Shown here one piece after another: positions 49,710-57,130 of a stretch of 64,000 nucleotides of DNA. Numbering within the stretch: position 1 is the stretch's first letter; every line of letters begins with the position of its first letter. Location of the stretch: positions 1,426,001 through 1,490,000 of the forward strand of contig NZ_CP065217.1 of the NCBI RefSeq assembly GCF_015767675.1. Direction: 5' to 3'. The notes beneath the pieces are model-generated. The model saw only the letters and a list, made by a program, of their open reading frames with translations. It searched no databases and was not told the origin of the DNA. Both the position numbers and the translations under genes were made by a program. Source of the stretch: Vibrio navarrensis. GTDB taxonomy: Bacteria > Pseudomonadota > Gammaproteobacteria > Enterobacterales > Vibrionaceae.

Positions 49710-49882
49710 GGCATACCCCTCTCAATTTTCTCACCTACTACCAACTGCTTTGATAAATACTGATCGACAACTTGAACCGCATTGCTGTAAGCCTTTAGCT
49801 TACTGGCGTTATCCGCTTGAGCCTGATATGGGTTCTCATCAACAAAACGGACGACAGGCATCCCTATTTGATAGCGCTCCAT
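49697..49882 (-). CDS. Small phage protein (61 aa)
   Basis: 61 residues from the ATG at 49882 (MERYQIGMPVVRF), chosen because GGAAGGAG lies 9 bp upstream. Likely soluble. It overlaps the 49161-49709 gene by 13 bp, fitting tight phage packing. Function unknown. Confidence 0.55.
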   Translation of the reverse strand: MERYQIGMPVVRFVDENPYQAQADNASKLKAYSNAVQVVDQYLSKQLVVGEKIERGMPWTE

Positions 49883-49884
49883 GC

Positions 49885-50259
49885 TTAAACTCCTTCCGGC
49901 AGATACAGGCGCACTCGGTTTAATGTGTGCCAACACTTTGCCTCACCATTAAACAATCCGCCCTGAGAAAGCTTTGCGCAGCCCTGCGGAAGCTGTTCAC
50001 CGCATTTGCTGCAGGTTCCTAGCTGCGCTTGAATCTTGGGCATATCTTTGTGAGCCCGAAGAATGCATGCCTCAATTGCTTCGGTTTCGTCGTAAGGTTC
50101 GCCGGGGTAGGCGTAGAAAATTCGTACCTCATCCAGTTTTTGCTTAACGGTTTGGCTTAAAAGCAGGCCGCGAACTTCGTGGTGCTGTGTCTGCTTCTTT
50201 TTGGCGCGATAGCGCTTTGCGCGTTCTGCCGCCAATTTCTTCTCACGTTCGTTGCTCAT
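49885..50259 (-). CDS. Phage protein with CxxC pair (124 aa)
   Basis: 124 residues. Very basic N-terminus (EREKKLAAERAKRYRAKKKQ) and one zinc-type pair in GTCSKCGEQLPQGC. Its ATG overlaps the stop of the frameshifted gene upstream (ATGA). Possibly nucleic-acid binding; no family recognised. Confidence 0.55.
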   Translation of the reverse strand: MSNEREKKLAAERAKRYRAKKKQTQHHEVRGLLLSQTVKQKLDEVRIFYAYPGEPYDETEAIEACILRAHKDMPKIQAQLGTCSKCGEQLPQGCAKLSQGGLFNGEAKCWHTLNRVRLYLPEGV

Positions 50260-50520
50260 GCCGCTTTACCCCGCGCACGCTTGGTTTTTTCGGCTTTCTT
50301 TTTGAGAGGGGCAACAAACTGCTTTGCTCTGTCTAGGCAGAACTCGAAACACTTGCCCCCCCCGTCGTCCGCCAAAAGTCGCGGTGCTGCGGTAGGTTTC
50401 AACGGCGAAGTTGGCCGCTTTTGTTGCGTCGGCTGTTTCGTGGCCGTCTTTTTCGAGGATTTCTCGGATGTTGCGGTGTATGAACGCTTCTTGAGAGTTT
50501 CTAAATTCGATGGTACTCAT
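50256..50520 (-). pseudogene. Frameshifted small phage gene
   Basis: The first frame starts MSTIEFRNSQEAFIHRN at 50520 in a GTGCAATGAG context. The second frame ends with KCFEFCLDRAKQFVAPLKKK and stops at 50256, overlapping the next start by ATGA. A +1 shift, at the TTTT near 50,390 or the G8 tract (50,356-50,363), would join them into about 87 residues. It is either a real frameshift, a slippage site, or a sequence error. Confidence 0.6.
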
Positions 50521-50551
50521 TGCACTTTCCTTTTAGGGTGAGTGCCCGTAC

Positions 50552-50617
50552 TCAGGTATATGGCTTGTCAGGGTGGTCAGCCCTGTATATACTTGATTCC
50601 GAGGCGTTAAGTCTCAT
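50552..50617 (-). CDS. Possible tiny phage ORF (21 aa)
   Basis: A 21-codon frame (MRLNASESSIYRADHPDKPYT) begins in the same GTGCAATGAG context as larger genes nearby and contains hairpin copy 4. It may be a leader peptide rather than a functional protein. Uncertain. Confidence 0.3.
   Translation of the reverse strand: MRLNASESSIYRADHPDKPYT
50569..50585 (-). repeat. Shared-loop hairpin copy 4
   Basis: On the minus strand CAGGG-CTGACCA-CCCTG: same loop, entirely different stem with pairing kept; 49 nt before the start codon at 50520. Confidence 0.65.
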
Positions 50618-50669
50618 TGCACAAAGATTGCCCCTGTTGGTTTGGTCACCGATAGGGGCTTTCTCTTTT

Positions 50670-50981
50670 CTAGCCCTGCAACTGGTGTTGTGATTCGGCC
50701 AGTTCGGTTCTTCTTGCGTTAATTGCAGAATGCAAGCGTGATGTTTGATTGCGGATGCTCTCAAATAGCGCGGCTTGCTGTTCATTGAGCCAAAGCTCTA
50801 TCTTTTTCGCCTTAGCGATGTCTTCTTCCATTTGCTCCGCTTGAATACGTAGCGGATCGTCTTCACGAAGCCCAGATACCTCTGCTTTAAACTGGTGAGC
50901 AAAACAGTTCGCTACTTCAACGGTTTGAATTAGCTGTTTTGCAAAATGCAAATTGATGCTTTGCAGATTGGTGTCATTCAT
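50670..50981 (-). CDS. Hypothetical phage protein, helical (103 aa)
   Basis: 103 residues, mostly helical (LREDDPLRIQAEQMEEDIAKAKKIELWL in pieces) with coiled-coil-like heptads. First full gene of the leftward early operon, with ACAGGAG before its ATG and hairpin copy 5 upstream. No recognised family. Confidence 0.55.
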   Translation of the reverse strand: MNDTNLQSINLHFAKQLIQTVEVANCFAHQFKAEVSGLREDDPLRIQAEQMEEDIAKAKKIELWLNEQQAALFESIRNQTSRLHSAINARRTELAESQHQLQG

Positions 50982-51021
50982 CTAAAAACTCCTGTATTTC
51001 CTATCCCAAAAGGGAGTGAGG

Positions 51022-51047
51022 GCGGCTGGTCAGGCCGCGAAGCTCAT
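51022..51047 (-). repeat. Shared-loop hairpin copy 5 inside a five-codon ORF
   Basis: On the minus strand GTGCAATGAG begins a five-residue frame (MSFAA, 51047-51030) whose TGA lies in the loop of GCGGC-CTGACCA-GCCGC (51038-51022). The stem has the opposite order of copies 1-3, so both strands of the stem changed together. It lies 40 nt before the start codon at 50981. Confidence 0.65.
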
Positions 51048-51100
51048 TGCACAAGTAAGTTCTATACGTGTTTCGGTTATCGATTGATACAATTTCTACA

Positions 51101-51127
51101 ACCTGAGGTTATTGTAACCTGAGGTTG
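51101..51127. promoter_or_regulatory. Tandem repressor operators (leftward promoter region)
   Basis: Two copies of the palindrome AACCTGAGGTT (51101-51111 and 51117-51127), 16 bp apart, lie between the divergent early operon and the accessory cassette. Related AACCATAGGTT and AACCAATAGTT occur between cI and cro. Probable CI/Cro operators. Confidence 0.7.
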
Positions 51128-51244
51128 CAATCTGTCAACAACCCAAAGTGTCATTTTTAGTGAATTTTGAGTTTTGTTGCATAAAGTTCAATTTAGATAT
51201 GCATACTGTATAGCTCTTTCTCATATGGAAATTGTTGTGTAGTC

Positions 51245-51826
51245 ATGGATATAGAAGAGGTTTGCGATCTAATTGAGCGCAAGGAAAAAGTTTTAGTTCG
51301 ATATTTCGGTGGTAAGTCACCAGGAGCGAAACGCCTGATCGCACCTATTGCAATCGTGGATGATGTGAAAGTCAGGGCGCGTTGTTATTCGTCAAATCGT
51401 GTAAAAGAGTTCTTTGTTGGCAAACTTGTTATGGCTGATGAGTCCGACAATGGACTCGACGGTTTGTATCTTGCCCCGCAGCCAGCAAAGGAATTTTCGT
51501 CCCTTGACGAAGTGGCCGCTTTTTATAAAGACACGCTGGAATCGTTAGGTTGGGGCGTAGAGGTTGGAGCTGAATTTAGCGTATTTGGATTCTTTAAGAA
51601 TGGTCGAATGCGCCGAACTCCTTCAGCAAGTATTAGCTTCCTGATGGAAATAGGGGAGGAATTTATTACCGATCCTAATTTAGTTTCAGTATCTGAATTT
51701 GCCACAAATAAAAGGCCTTGGTGCGTCAGAGCGAAAGGTAAGAAAACCACTAATTTCCGCGAACTGAGCAAAGCAGCTCAGAAATTTATGGAATACGTGA
51801 TTGATTTAGACTCAACAGGAAAGTAG
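51245..51826 (+). CDS. Accessory prophage protein, possible WYL-like domain
   Basis: 193 residues, no signal peptide. The N-terminal half (VLVRYFGGKSPGAKRLIAPIAIV, VKVRARCYSSNRVKEFFVGKLV in pieces) resembles the beta-rich WYL ligand-sensing domain of phage-defence and regulatory proteins, although the diagnostic W-Y-L residues are not intact. The rest is unassigned. It heads a two-gene rightward unit in the immunity region and is not part of the phage core. Function unknown; the WYL link is tentative. Confidence 0.55.
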   Translation: MDIEEVCDLIERKEKVLVRYFGGKSPGAKRLIAPIAIVDDVKVRARCYSSNRVKEFFVGKLVMADESDNGLDGLYLAPQPAKEFSSLDEVAAFYKDTLESLGWGVEVGAEFSVFGFFKNGRMRRTPSASISFLMEIGEEFITDPNLVSVSEFATNKRPWCVRAKGKKTTNFRELSKAAQKFMEYVIDLDSTGK

Positions 51827-51829
51827 TCA

Positions 51830-52333
51830 ATGGAAATGCGTCAGTTAGATATCATTAAAAAGATAATAAAAAAGCGAATTGAAAGTGGAAAGTCGAGTTT
51901 TGATAGGCAAGATAAGACATTGATTATCCCAAAGGTTTCTTATGATAAAGTGTCTATGAAGGGCAGTCTGAACAATGAAGAATGGGCTTTTCATGTCGGT
52001 TACTGTTTTCGTGATGCGCTAGACCTTCAGTATTTAAAAAGAAAGCGTGATAAAAAAGATGTATACCTTTGGACTCAAGGACCAATAATTTCGTTTAAAG
52101 AAGGGGATATGCTCGATAAGAAGACGGGCGATATCGCTTTGCAGGTTAAAAATGCTTTGCCTATGGGGTGGAGCGAAGAGAAAAACGAAATGTATTATGG
52201 GTTTGTGATTTATCGTGAATTTGATATTGCAAGTAACACTTACAAAGGTGAGAAACGAGTTAACCAGCTTGAATTCTTGGATATTTTAATTAACGGCCAT
52301 GACTATCAGATTCAAGCGGGTTCAGGGCTGTAG
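51830..52333 (+). CDS. Hypothetical accessory prophage protein (167 aa)
   Basis: 167 residues, Lys-rich, soluble. No recognised domain (EEWAFHVGYCFRDALDLQYLKRKRDKKDVYLW in pieces). It starts 3 bp after the 51245 gene, so the two are translated together; its 3' end overlaps the end of the convergent cI gene by 22 bp. Lower GC than the phage core suggests separate acquisition. Function unknown. Confidence 0.55.
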   Translation: MEMRQLDIIKKIIKKRIESGKSSFDRQDKTLIIPKVSYDKVSMKGSLNNEEWAFHVGYCFRDALDLQYLKRKRDKKDVYLWTQGPIISFKEGDMLDKKTGDIALQVKNALPMGWSEEKNEMYYGFVIYREFDIASNTYKGEKRVNQLEFLDILINGHDYQIQAGSGL

Positions 52334-53010
52334 CTTCCAATAACCACACCACATATTTCAATTCCCTCACCAAAAATCGGTTGGTGATGGGGATTGAGCG
52401 CTTTTAGGTATCTCTCTCCAAACTCATTCATCGCCAATTCTTTGAACGTAAAGCCAAGCTCAGTTCTGGCCACTACGCGATTGCGTGGCAGCGCTTCTTT
52501 CTCTGGATCAACATAAATAATTGTCCCTTCTGGATAGCTTTTCCCGTAAGGCGCAGTCATAGAGTCGCCAACAACTCTAAGGGCGAAGGTGCTTCGAGAT
52601 GCCGATCTATTCGGGCACAGTATAGTTTCACAATCTTGGGGTAATACCTGCGACTCTGAATTACAAAATGCTCCAGCTTGTACCCAAGACAAGATGGGGA
52701 CTTCAAAGCGCCTTGGGGATGTCCCGTAATTTGTGGTGACTTCTTGGACGGTGGCACCCAGAGATCCATTTACTTCATCTGCAAACAATGCTTCAACCGA
52801 GGTGTTGGCAATAACCGCAAGTTCTCCGATGCGTTTAGTTTCAGGCATTGCTTCACCAACCAGCCATTTTCTAATAGCTGTGATTGATAGTTTGTCACTC
52901 AAGCGATCTTGTATGTACTTCGCTCTACCTCGAACAGGTATGCCTGCTTTGTTGCACGCATCGTTGAGTCTGTCTGCAAAAGTTTTATCAACCATGTTTT
53001 TGTAACCCAT
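52312..53010 (-). CDS. cI: CI-type prophage repressor (S24 autopeptidase)
   Basis: 232 residues from the ATG at 53010, with AAAGGAG upstream. N-terminal HTH (about 10-75: SITAIRKWLVGEAMPETKRIGELA), then a LexA-like C-terminal domain: Ala112-Gly113 cleavage site in WVQAGAF, nucleophile Ser150 in VVGDSMTA and Lys190 in FTFKEL. RecA-stimulated self-cleavage would induce the prophage. It faces the Cro-like gene across an operator region. Confidence 0.9.
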   Translation of the reverse strand: MGYKNMVDKTFADRLNDACNKAGIPVRGRAKYIQDRLSDKLSITAIRKWLVGEAMPETKRIGELAVIANTSVEALFADEVNGSLGATVQEVTTNYGTSPRRFEVPILSWVQAGAFCNSESQVLPQDCETILCPNRSASRSTFALRVVGDSMTAPYGKSYPEGTIIYVDPEKEALPRNRVVARTELGFTFKELAMNEFGERYLKALNPHHQPIFGEGIEICGVVIGSYSPEPA

Positions 53011-53027
53011 GTTGATCTCCTTTAGTT

Positions 53028-53095
53028 AACCATAGGTTATTTTAAAGTTCTTTTGCTTACTTATCAGTTGTGTTTTAATATAGAAACCAATAGTT
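53028..53095. promoter_or_regulatory. cI-cro operator region
   Basis: AACCATAGGTT (53028-53038) and the weaker AACCAATAGTT (53085-53095) match the AACC...GGTT pattern of the tandem sites at 51,101, in the 100-bp divergent cI-cro region. Confidence 0.65.
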
Positions 53096-53110
53096 GCAAA
53101 TGGGGGCATT

Positions 53111-53362
53111 ATGCATAACATAGTCAGCAATGTGAGGTTTGAGTTTTTCAATGGCAGTTATTCCAAGATGGCAGAAGTTTTTGGCGTCTCCTCAATGGCC
53201 GTTCGCAAATGGGAGGCATCACAGGAGTTTCCTGCCAAACATGGCCGTATGCAGCAGGCGCATGAACTGACAGGCATTGACCATAAAATTCTTACCCCAT
53301 CGGCATTTATGGTGCCAGATGATTTTCAGTATAGGTTACAGAAGTTTCGTGAAGCAGCGTGA
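53111..53362 (+). CDS. cro: Cro-like HTH regulator
   Basis: 83 residues. A YdaS/Cro-type helix-turn-helix (YSKMAEVFGVSSMAVRKWEASQEFPAKHGRMQQAHELTG in pieces) occupies nearly all of it. Divergent from cI and first of the rightward early genes, the position of lambda cro. Confidence 0.82.
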   Translation: MHNIVSNVRFEFFNGSYSKMAEVFGVSSMAVRKWEASQEFPAKHGRMQQAHELTGIDHKILTPSAFMVPDDFQYRLQKFREAA

Positions 53363-53401
53363 TTCTCGGCTTTCTGTATGAATAAACAGTAAGGAGTAAA
53401 T

Positions 53402-53947
53402 ATGACCATGAGCTTTAAGGCGGTGCTACGCAACGCGATTGAGGGCTGGCGAGCTGAACTGAGCAAAGAGTGCATTGCTCATAAGATCGCCAGTGCTTAC
53501 TACAAGCTGGGACTCGCCAACGAGGTGGATGCTCAGCGCAAGGAATTGCTGAAAGTACCCGGCAAGGACGACAAAAACAACATGCAAAACTTTTTCCGCT
53601 ACAACGAGCGTTCGTCGGTAGAGGCAAAAGCGACAATGATGGATTTGTTACCTGCGGTAATTACGGCAATGCCAGCTGAAAGAGCCTGCACGGCTTTGAA
53701 TCAGTTTTTGAATCCGCTTGGGTTCTCGGTGGCGAAGATTGGCGCAAACCAAACCACCTCGAACCGCGATCAGCTGCTGGCAAATTTCAGTAAGGAATCG
53801 AGCGAGGCCTTTCGCGCGTTTTTGCTGCTTCCTGAGTCTGCGTCGATTGACCAACTGCGCTCGGCTTACAAGGAAGTGCAAGAATCGGCAGGTTCTCACG
53901 AGCCGTTATTGAACTACTTGGAAAAGTTAATCGCGTTAAAGAGCTGA
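53402..53947 (+). CDS. CII-like phage regulator (CP76 type)
   Basis: 181 residues in the cII position. The N-terminal part (IAHKIASAYYKLGLANEVDAQRKELLKVPGKDDKNN in pieces) resembles the CP76-type CII regulator of Vibrio phages such as K139. The rest is helical. The TGA stop lies in the loop of hairpin copy 6. Assignment rests partly on position. Confidence 0.6.
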   Translation: MTMSFKAVLRNAIEGWRAELSKECIAHKIASAYYKLGLANEVDAQRKELLKVPGKDDKNNMQNFFRYNERSSVEAKATMMDLLPAVITAMPAERACTALNQFLNPLGFSVAKIGANQTTSNRDQLLANFSKESSEAFRAFLLLPESASIDQLRSAYKEVQESAGSHEPLLNYLEKLIALKS

Positions 53948-53954
53948 CCACTCT
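53940..53954 (+). repeat. Shared-loop hairpin copy 6 (rightward operon)
   Basis: AGAG-CTGACCA-CTCT on the plus strand, 4-bp stem with the same loop as the five leftward copies. It spans the stop codon of the CII-like gene and lies 50 nt before the GTGCAATG start at 54005. Confidence 0.6.
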
Positions 53955-54004
53955 GCTAGTGACGCGTAACGATTGTTTAAGTGAATTTTGGAGAGCTTTG
54001 TGCA

Positions 54005-54139
54005 ATGAGCCTTTATTTAATTTTTGTCGGTGGGCTGCGGTTTTATGTAACCGTGACGCCGCAAGGGAAACGTATTGTGCCGCGTGATGAGGCGGCAGTG
54101 ATTTGGAACACGATGCAGGCGCACAGGGTGGCGGTATGA
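54005..54139 (+). CDS. Small phage protein (44 aa)
   Basis: 44 residues (MSLYLIFVGGLRFYVTVTPQ...) starting in a GTGCAATGAG context with GGAGAG upstream, and overlapping the next start codon (ATGA). Tight coupling to the replication gene supports it being translated. Function unknown. Confidence 0.55.
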   Translation: MSLYLIFVGGLRFYVTVTPQGKRIVPRDEAAVIWNTMQAHRVAV

Positions 54140-54936
54140 GTATTAAATACATGTCCACCATTCTGGACGTTGATGCGTTCACCTGCACGCAAAAGATTAT
54201 TTTGCTTTGTTTGGCAGACTATGCCAATGACGATGGTATGGCGTGGCCGGGTAAATCGGCCATCGCTAAGAAGAGTCGTGTTTCACCCTCTACGGTGAAA
54301 ACTCAAATCAAAAATTTGGTTGAAATGGGTGTGCTTTCTGTTCGTCGTCGTAAGGCGGAAGAGAGCAAAATTCATGACACAAACGTGTACTGGATCAACC
54401 TAAAAGCCATCATTGATTTGGGTGCTACCTCGGGTAGTGATGACCCTAGGGTAAATTCTGACCTAGGGCAAATGACGCAAGGGGGTAGGGCGACAGCTGG
54501 CCCCAAACCATCATTAGATCCATCAGATAATAATAGATCCCCCCTTAATCCCCCCGTTGAGGATTCTGGGAACAATTCGGCACCTCAAAAACCCAAGCGC
54601 AATGCGAGTGTGAAAACCAAGTTTCCTGACCAGTTCGAAGTGACATCGGAAATGCGTGATTGGTATCTCCAGCAGACAGATTTTGTGTTGGAGGTTCGTG
54701 TTGCTACGGACCAGTGGCGTGATGCGATGATTGCTCGTGGTTCGACTTACAGCGATTGGGTGGCCGCTTGGCGCAATGGGATGCGTTTGCAGAACCAGTG
54801 GGCGAGAGAACGCGCAGTGCCGGCACGCGGAAATTCAAAGATTTCTCAGGTTGAGCCATTTTCAGACCAAACCAACCCAGCCGATTACGGACCACCGCAG
54901 TGGTTTATCGATCGTCAAACCGGAGGTGAGCAATGA
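54136..54936 (+). CDS. Phage replication initiator (O-like)
   Basis: 266 residues from the ATG at 54136. The N-terminal winged helix (about 15-85: CTQKIILLCLADYANDDGMAWPG, KKSRVSPSTVKTQIKNLVEMGVL in pieces) is the replisome-organiser/GntR-like fold of lambda-O-type proteins. A low-complexity linker is followed by a C-terminal segment (DWYLQQTDFVLEVRVATDQWRD). It would bind the phage origin, perhaps inside its own gene. The DnaC-like gene overlaps its end by 4 bp. Confidence 0.8.
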   Translation: MSIKYMSTILDVDAFTCTQKIILLCLADYANDDGMAWPGKSAIAKKSRVSPSTVKTQIKNLVEMGVLSVRRRKAEESKIHDTNVYWINLKAIIDLGATSGSDDPRVNSDLGQMTQGGRATAGPKPSLDPSDNNRSPLNPPVEDSGNNSAPQKPKRNASVKTKFPDQFEVTSEMRDWYLQQTDFVLEVRVATDQWRDAMIARGSTYSDWVAAWRNGMRLQNQWARERAVPARGNSKISQVEPFSDQTNPADYGPPQWFIDRQTGGEQ

Positions 54937-55664
54937 ACAACTTCTACCAAAAACTTCGCCAAGCGATGCCTGCTCATGTGGTGCCGTACACGCAGGAGCA
55001 AATGACCCAGATCAGCCAGCTAGCCACTCAGGCTAAGGACCGAGAGGTGTACGAGAACTACCAGCAAAGCAAGATTCAAGATTTGCTTGGCCGTAGCGGT
55101 GTTGGCAAAAAACACCTTAAGTGTCGGTTTGATAATTACATCACGGACAACCAAGGGCAGCGTCAAGCGTTCAGTGTTGCGCGTCGCTGGGTGTCTGAGT
55201 TCTTAGATGGCAACCAGAAGAATTTTATTTTCTCTGGCTCGACAGGAACGGGTAAAAACCATTTGGCTTGTGCGATGGCGAATGCGTTGATGAAGCGTAA
55301 ATACACGGTGTTGGTGATTACTGTCGCTGAGCTGATGATGAAAATTCGCGACAAGTACAACAAGGAATCCAAGGTTACAGAATCGCAGTTCTTGAAGTAC
55401 TTGGCGAGTGTGGATCTGTTGGTGCTTGACGAGGTAGGCGTGCAGCGCATGAACGACCATGAAGCAATTATGATCAATACGATTATTGATTCACGCTACA
55501 CCAACGAGAAACCAACGGGCGTTCTAACCAATCTCAAATCGGATGAGCTGACTCGAGTTCTTGGTGAACGTGTGATGGAAAGGTTGCTTGAGAACTGCGA
55601 GTGGGTGGGTTTTACATGGGATAGCTACCGTCGCCAAAAACAGAATCTTAAGGGGGTGGCGTGA
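54933..55664 (+). CDS. DnaC-like helicase loader ATPase
   Basis: 243 residues. AAA+ domain with Walker A GSTGTGKNH at residues 102-110 and Walker B DLLVLDEVG near 155-163, followed by LTNLKSDELTRVLGERVMERLLENC with an arginine-finger-like Arg, as in DnaC/phage P-type loaders. It would load the host DnaB helicase at the phage origin. It overlaps the O-like gene (ATGA) and the next gene (TGATG). Confidence 0.88.
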   Translation: MNNFYQKLRQAMPAHVVPYTQEQMTQISQLATQAKDREVYENYQQSKIQDLLGRSGVGKKHLKCRFDNYITDNQGQRQAFSVARRWVSEFLDGNQKNFIFSGSTGTGKNHLACAMANALMKRKYTVLVITVAELMMKIRDKYNKESKVTESQFLKYLASVDLLVLDEVGVQRMNDHEAIMINTIIDSRYTNEKPTGVLTNLKSDELTRVLGERVMERLLENCEWVGFTWDSYRRQKQNLKGVA

Positions 55665-56296
55665 TGCCAATTCTTGTTCACTCAACAACGCCAACTCAAG
55701 ACAAAAACCGTTGGGGTACAACGTGGGAATGTTTTGAAGATGGCCAAGCCCTTTACGGTCGCCAGTTTAAATTGGATGTTTGCGCAGAGCCTGCAACGGC
55801 CAAAGTGAATCGTTTCTACACTTCGCTTGAATGGTTGGAGCAGCGAGCAGGGAATTATGACCAGCGCGGCATTGGTTTTTGCAAAGAGGATTTTAACCCG
55901 CACGCGAAGATCGTCGGCTTTGATGCGCTTAGCCTGCCTTGGGAGAATGATTTCTGGTGTAATCCGCCGTTTGACTTGAAGCAGTTTTTTATCAAGAAAG
56001 CTTTTGACGAGGCTAGAGGCGGCAATAGCGGAATGATGTTACTGCCTTACGAGCCTGCTACCGGATGGTGGCGCGAGCTGGTTGATGGCAAGGCAACTGC
56101 GATTTACGAACCGGATGGCCGTTACAACTTTTACGACATTGATGGTGTAACCAAAAAGACAGGGGTGAATTTTCCCTCTGCGTTCGTGCTCTGGACTCCT
56201 CACTTCACGCACTACACTCCAAGAATCCCGTTTTCTCGCGGTGTGGCTGATGAGTTGGGCATTAATTTCCGCATGCGATTAGGGGAGGCGGCATAG
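55664..56296 (+). CDS. Phage N6-adenine DNA methyltransferase
   Basis: 210 residues from the ATG at 55664 (GTG at 55661 possible). Matches the phage Dam-type family (TTWECFEDGQALYGRQFKLDVCAEPATAKVNRFYT in pieces), with the catalytic DPPY-type motif as NPPF in FWCNPPFDLKQFF. Such enzymes protect phage DNA from host restriction or alter regulation. Member of the replication operon. Confidence 0.88.
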   Translation: MPILVHSTTPTQDKNRWGTTWECFEDGQALYGRQFKLDVCAEPATAKVNRFYTSLEWLEQRAGNYDQRGIGFCKEDFNPHAKIVGFDALSLPWENDFWCNPPFDLKQFFIKKAFDEARGGNSGMMLLPYEPATGWWRELVDGKATAIYEPDGRYNFYDIDGVTKKTGVNFPSAFVLWTPHFTHYTPRIPFSRGVADELGINFRMRLGEAA

Positions 56297-56297
56297 C

Positions 56298-56879
56298 ATG
56301 AGACCTGAAACGTTATTGGCTAAGTTCGATTTAAAAGGCATAAATTATCAACCGGAAAAAGGCGGCAAGGGTATTTTTACGTTAGAGGATCAGCTCGCGA
56401 TGGTGGGCATTACTTGGAAGGAGTCACCAGTTGGCTTTCTGGTGCTGTTTGTCGAGCTACTGGACAACGCTCAATCTCGTCGCATGCTGGAGAAAGCAGT
56501 ATTGGCCGAGGTGTACTCACTAACGGGTGATTGGAGAGGGCAAAAGAGCGATCTCGCCTTTGCCGCAATGGTGAACGCAGCCGTGACAGAGGCAATCACA
56601 CCAATGGGGCAGATCTGTTCTTGTTGTGGTGGTAGTGGTAAGTACCTGAGTGCGAACCGTCACTACCGTGATTGTTTGCACTGCCAAGATGGCCGCGTAG
56701 CTTGGAATGTGGAGAGCCGTTTCGCGGCAATGTGTGCTTCTAAGTTTGTTTGTACGTTCTCAGTGTTTAAGCGCAAGTATCACCCTGTACTGGAGCAGCT
56801 GTCTGTGTTCTTGTCTGGTAAGCGTAACGCAGCCATGCTGGCGCTGATGGATAGAATCGAGAGGGAGGAAGCGGCTTAG
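56298..56879 (+). CDS. Q-like antitermination protein
   Basis: 193 residues with a zinc-binding pattern CSCCGGSGKY...CLHCQDGRV (about residues 107-134), as in phage 21/82-type Q antiterminators. It is the last gene before a terminator and the late region, exactly the Q position. It probably lets RNA polymerase read through terminators into lysis, packaging and head genes. Confidence 0.75.
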   Translation: MRPETLLAKFDLKGINYQPEKGGKGIFTLEDQLAMVGITWKESPVGFLVLFVELLDNAQSRRMLEKAVLAEVYSLTGDWRGQKSDLAFAAMVNAAVTEAITPMGQICSCCGGSGKYLSANRHYRDCLHCQDGRVAWNVESRFAAMCASKFVCTFSVFKRKYHPVLEQLSVFLSGKRNAAMLALMDRIEREEAA

Positions 56880-57000
56880 GAAAGTATTAAGTTTAGTAGC
56901 GTGAGTCTCGCTATTGCTAGAATGTGCTTCTACTACAGCAGGCAATGAAGTACTTTTTATAAAACAAATATTGATACCTTTCTTGCTGCTACTAAGACGA

Positions 57001-57027
57001 AAACGCCCCTCGCTGGGCGTTTTTTTG
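57001..57027 (+). terminator. Terminator before the AbiC-like accessory gene (tR'-like)
   Basis: AAACGCCC / GGGCGTTT hairpin with TTTTTTG, between the Q-like gene and the accessory gene. It could be the late-region terminator overcome by Q. Confidence 0.8.
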
Positions 57028-57130
57028 TTGGTGGGTGGTGATATCTATCTCCATATGCAATAAGAATTATGCTCTGGTTATTCAAGTTGTTATGATGATT
57101 ATCAGTTATATATCTTAATGGACTTATGGA

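Noticed and set aside
50179..50541. Plus-strand 120-codon frame across the early operon
   Set aside because: Antisense to the frameshifted gene and its neighbour; no start signal.
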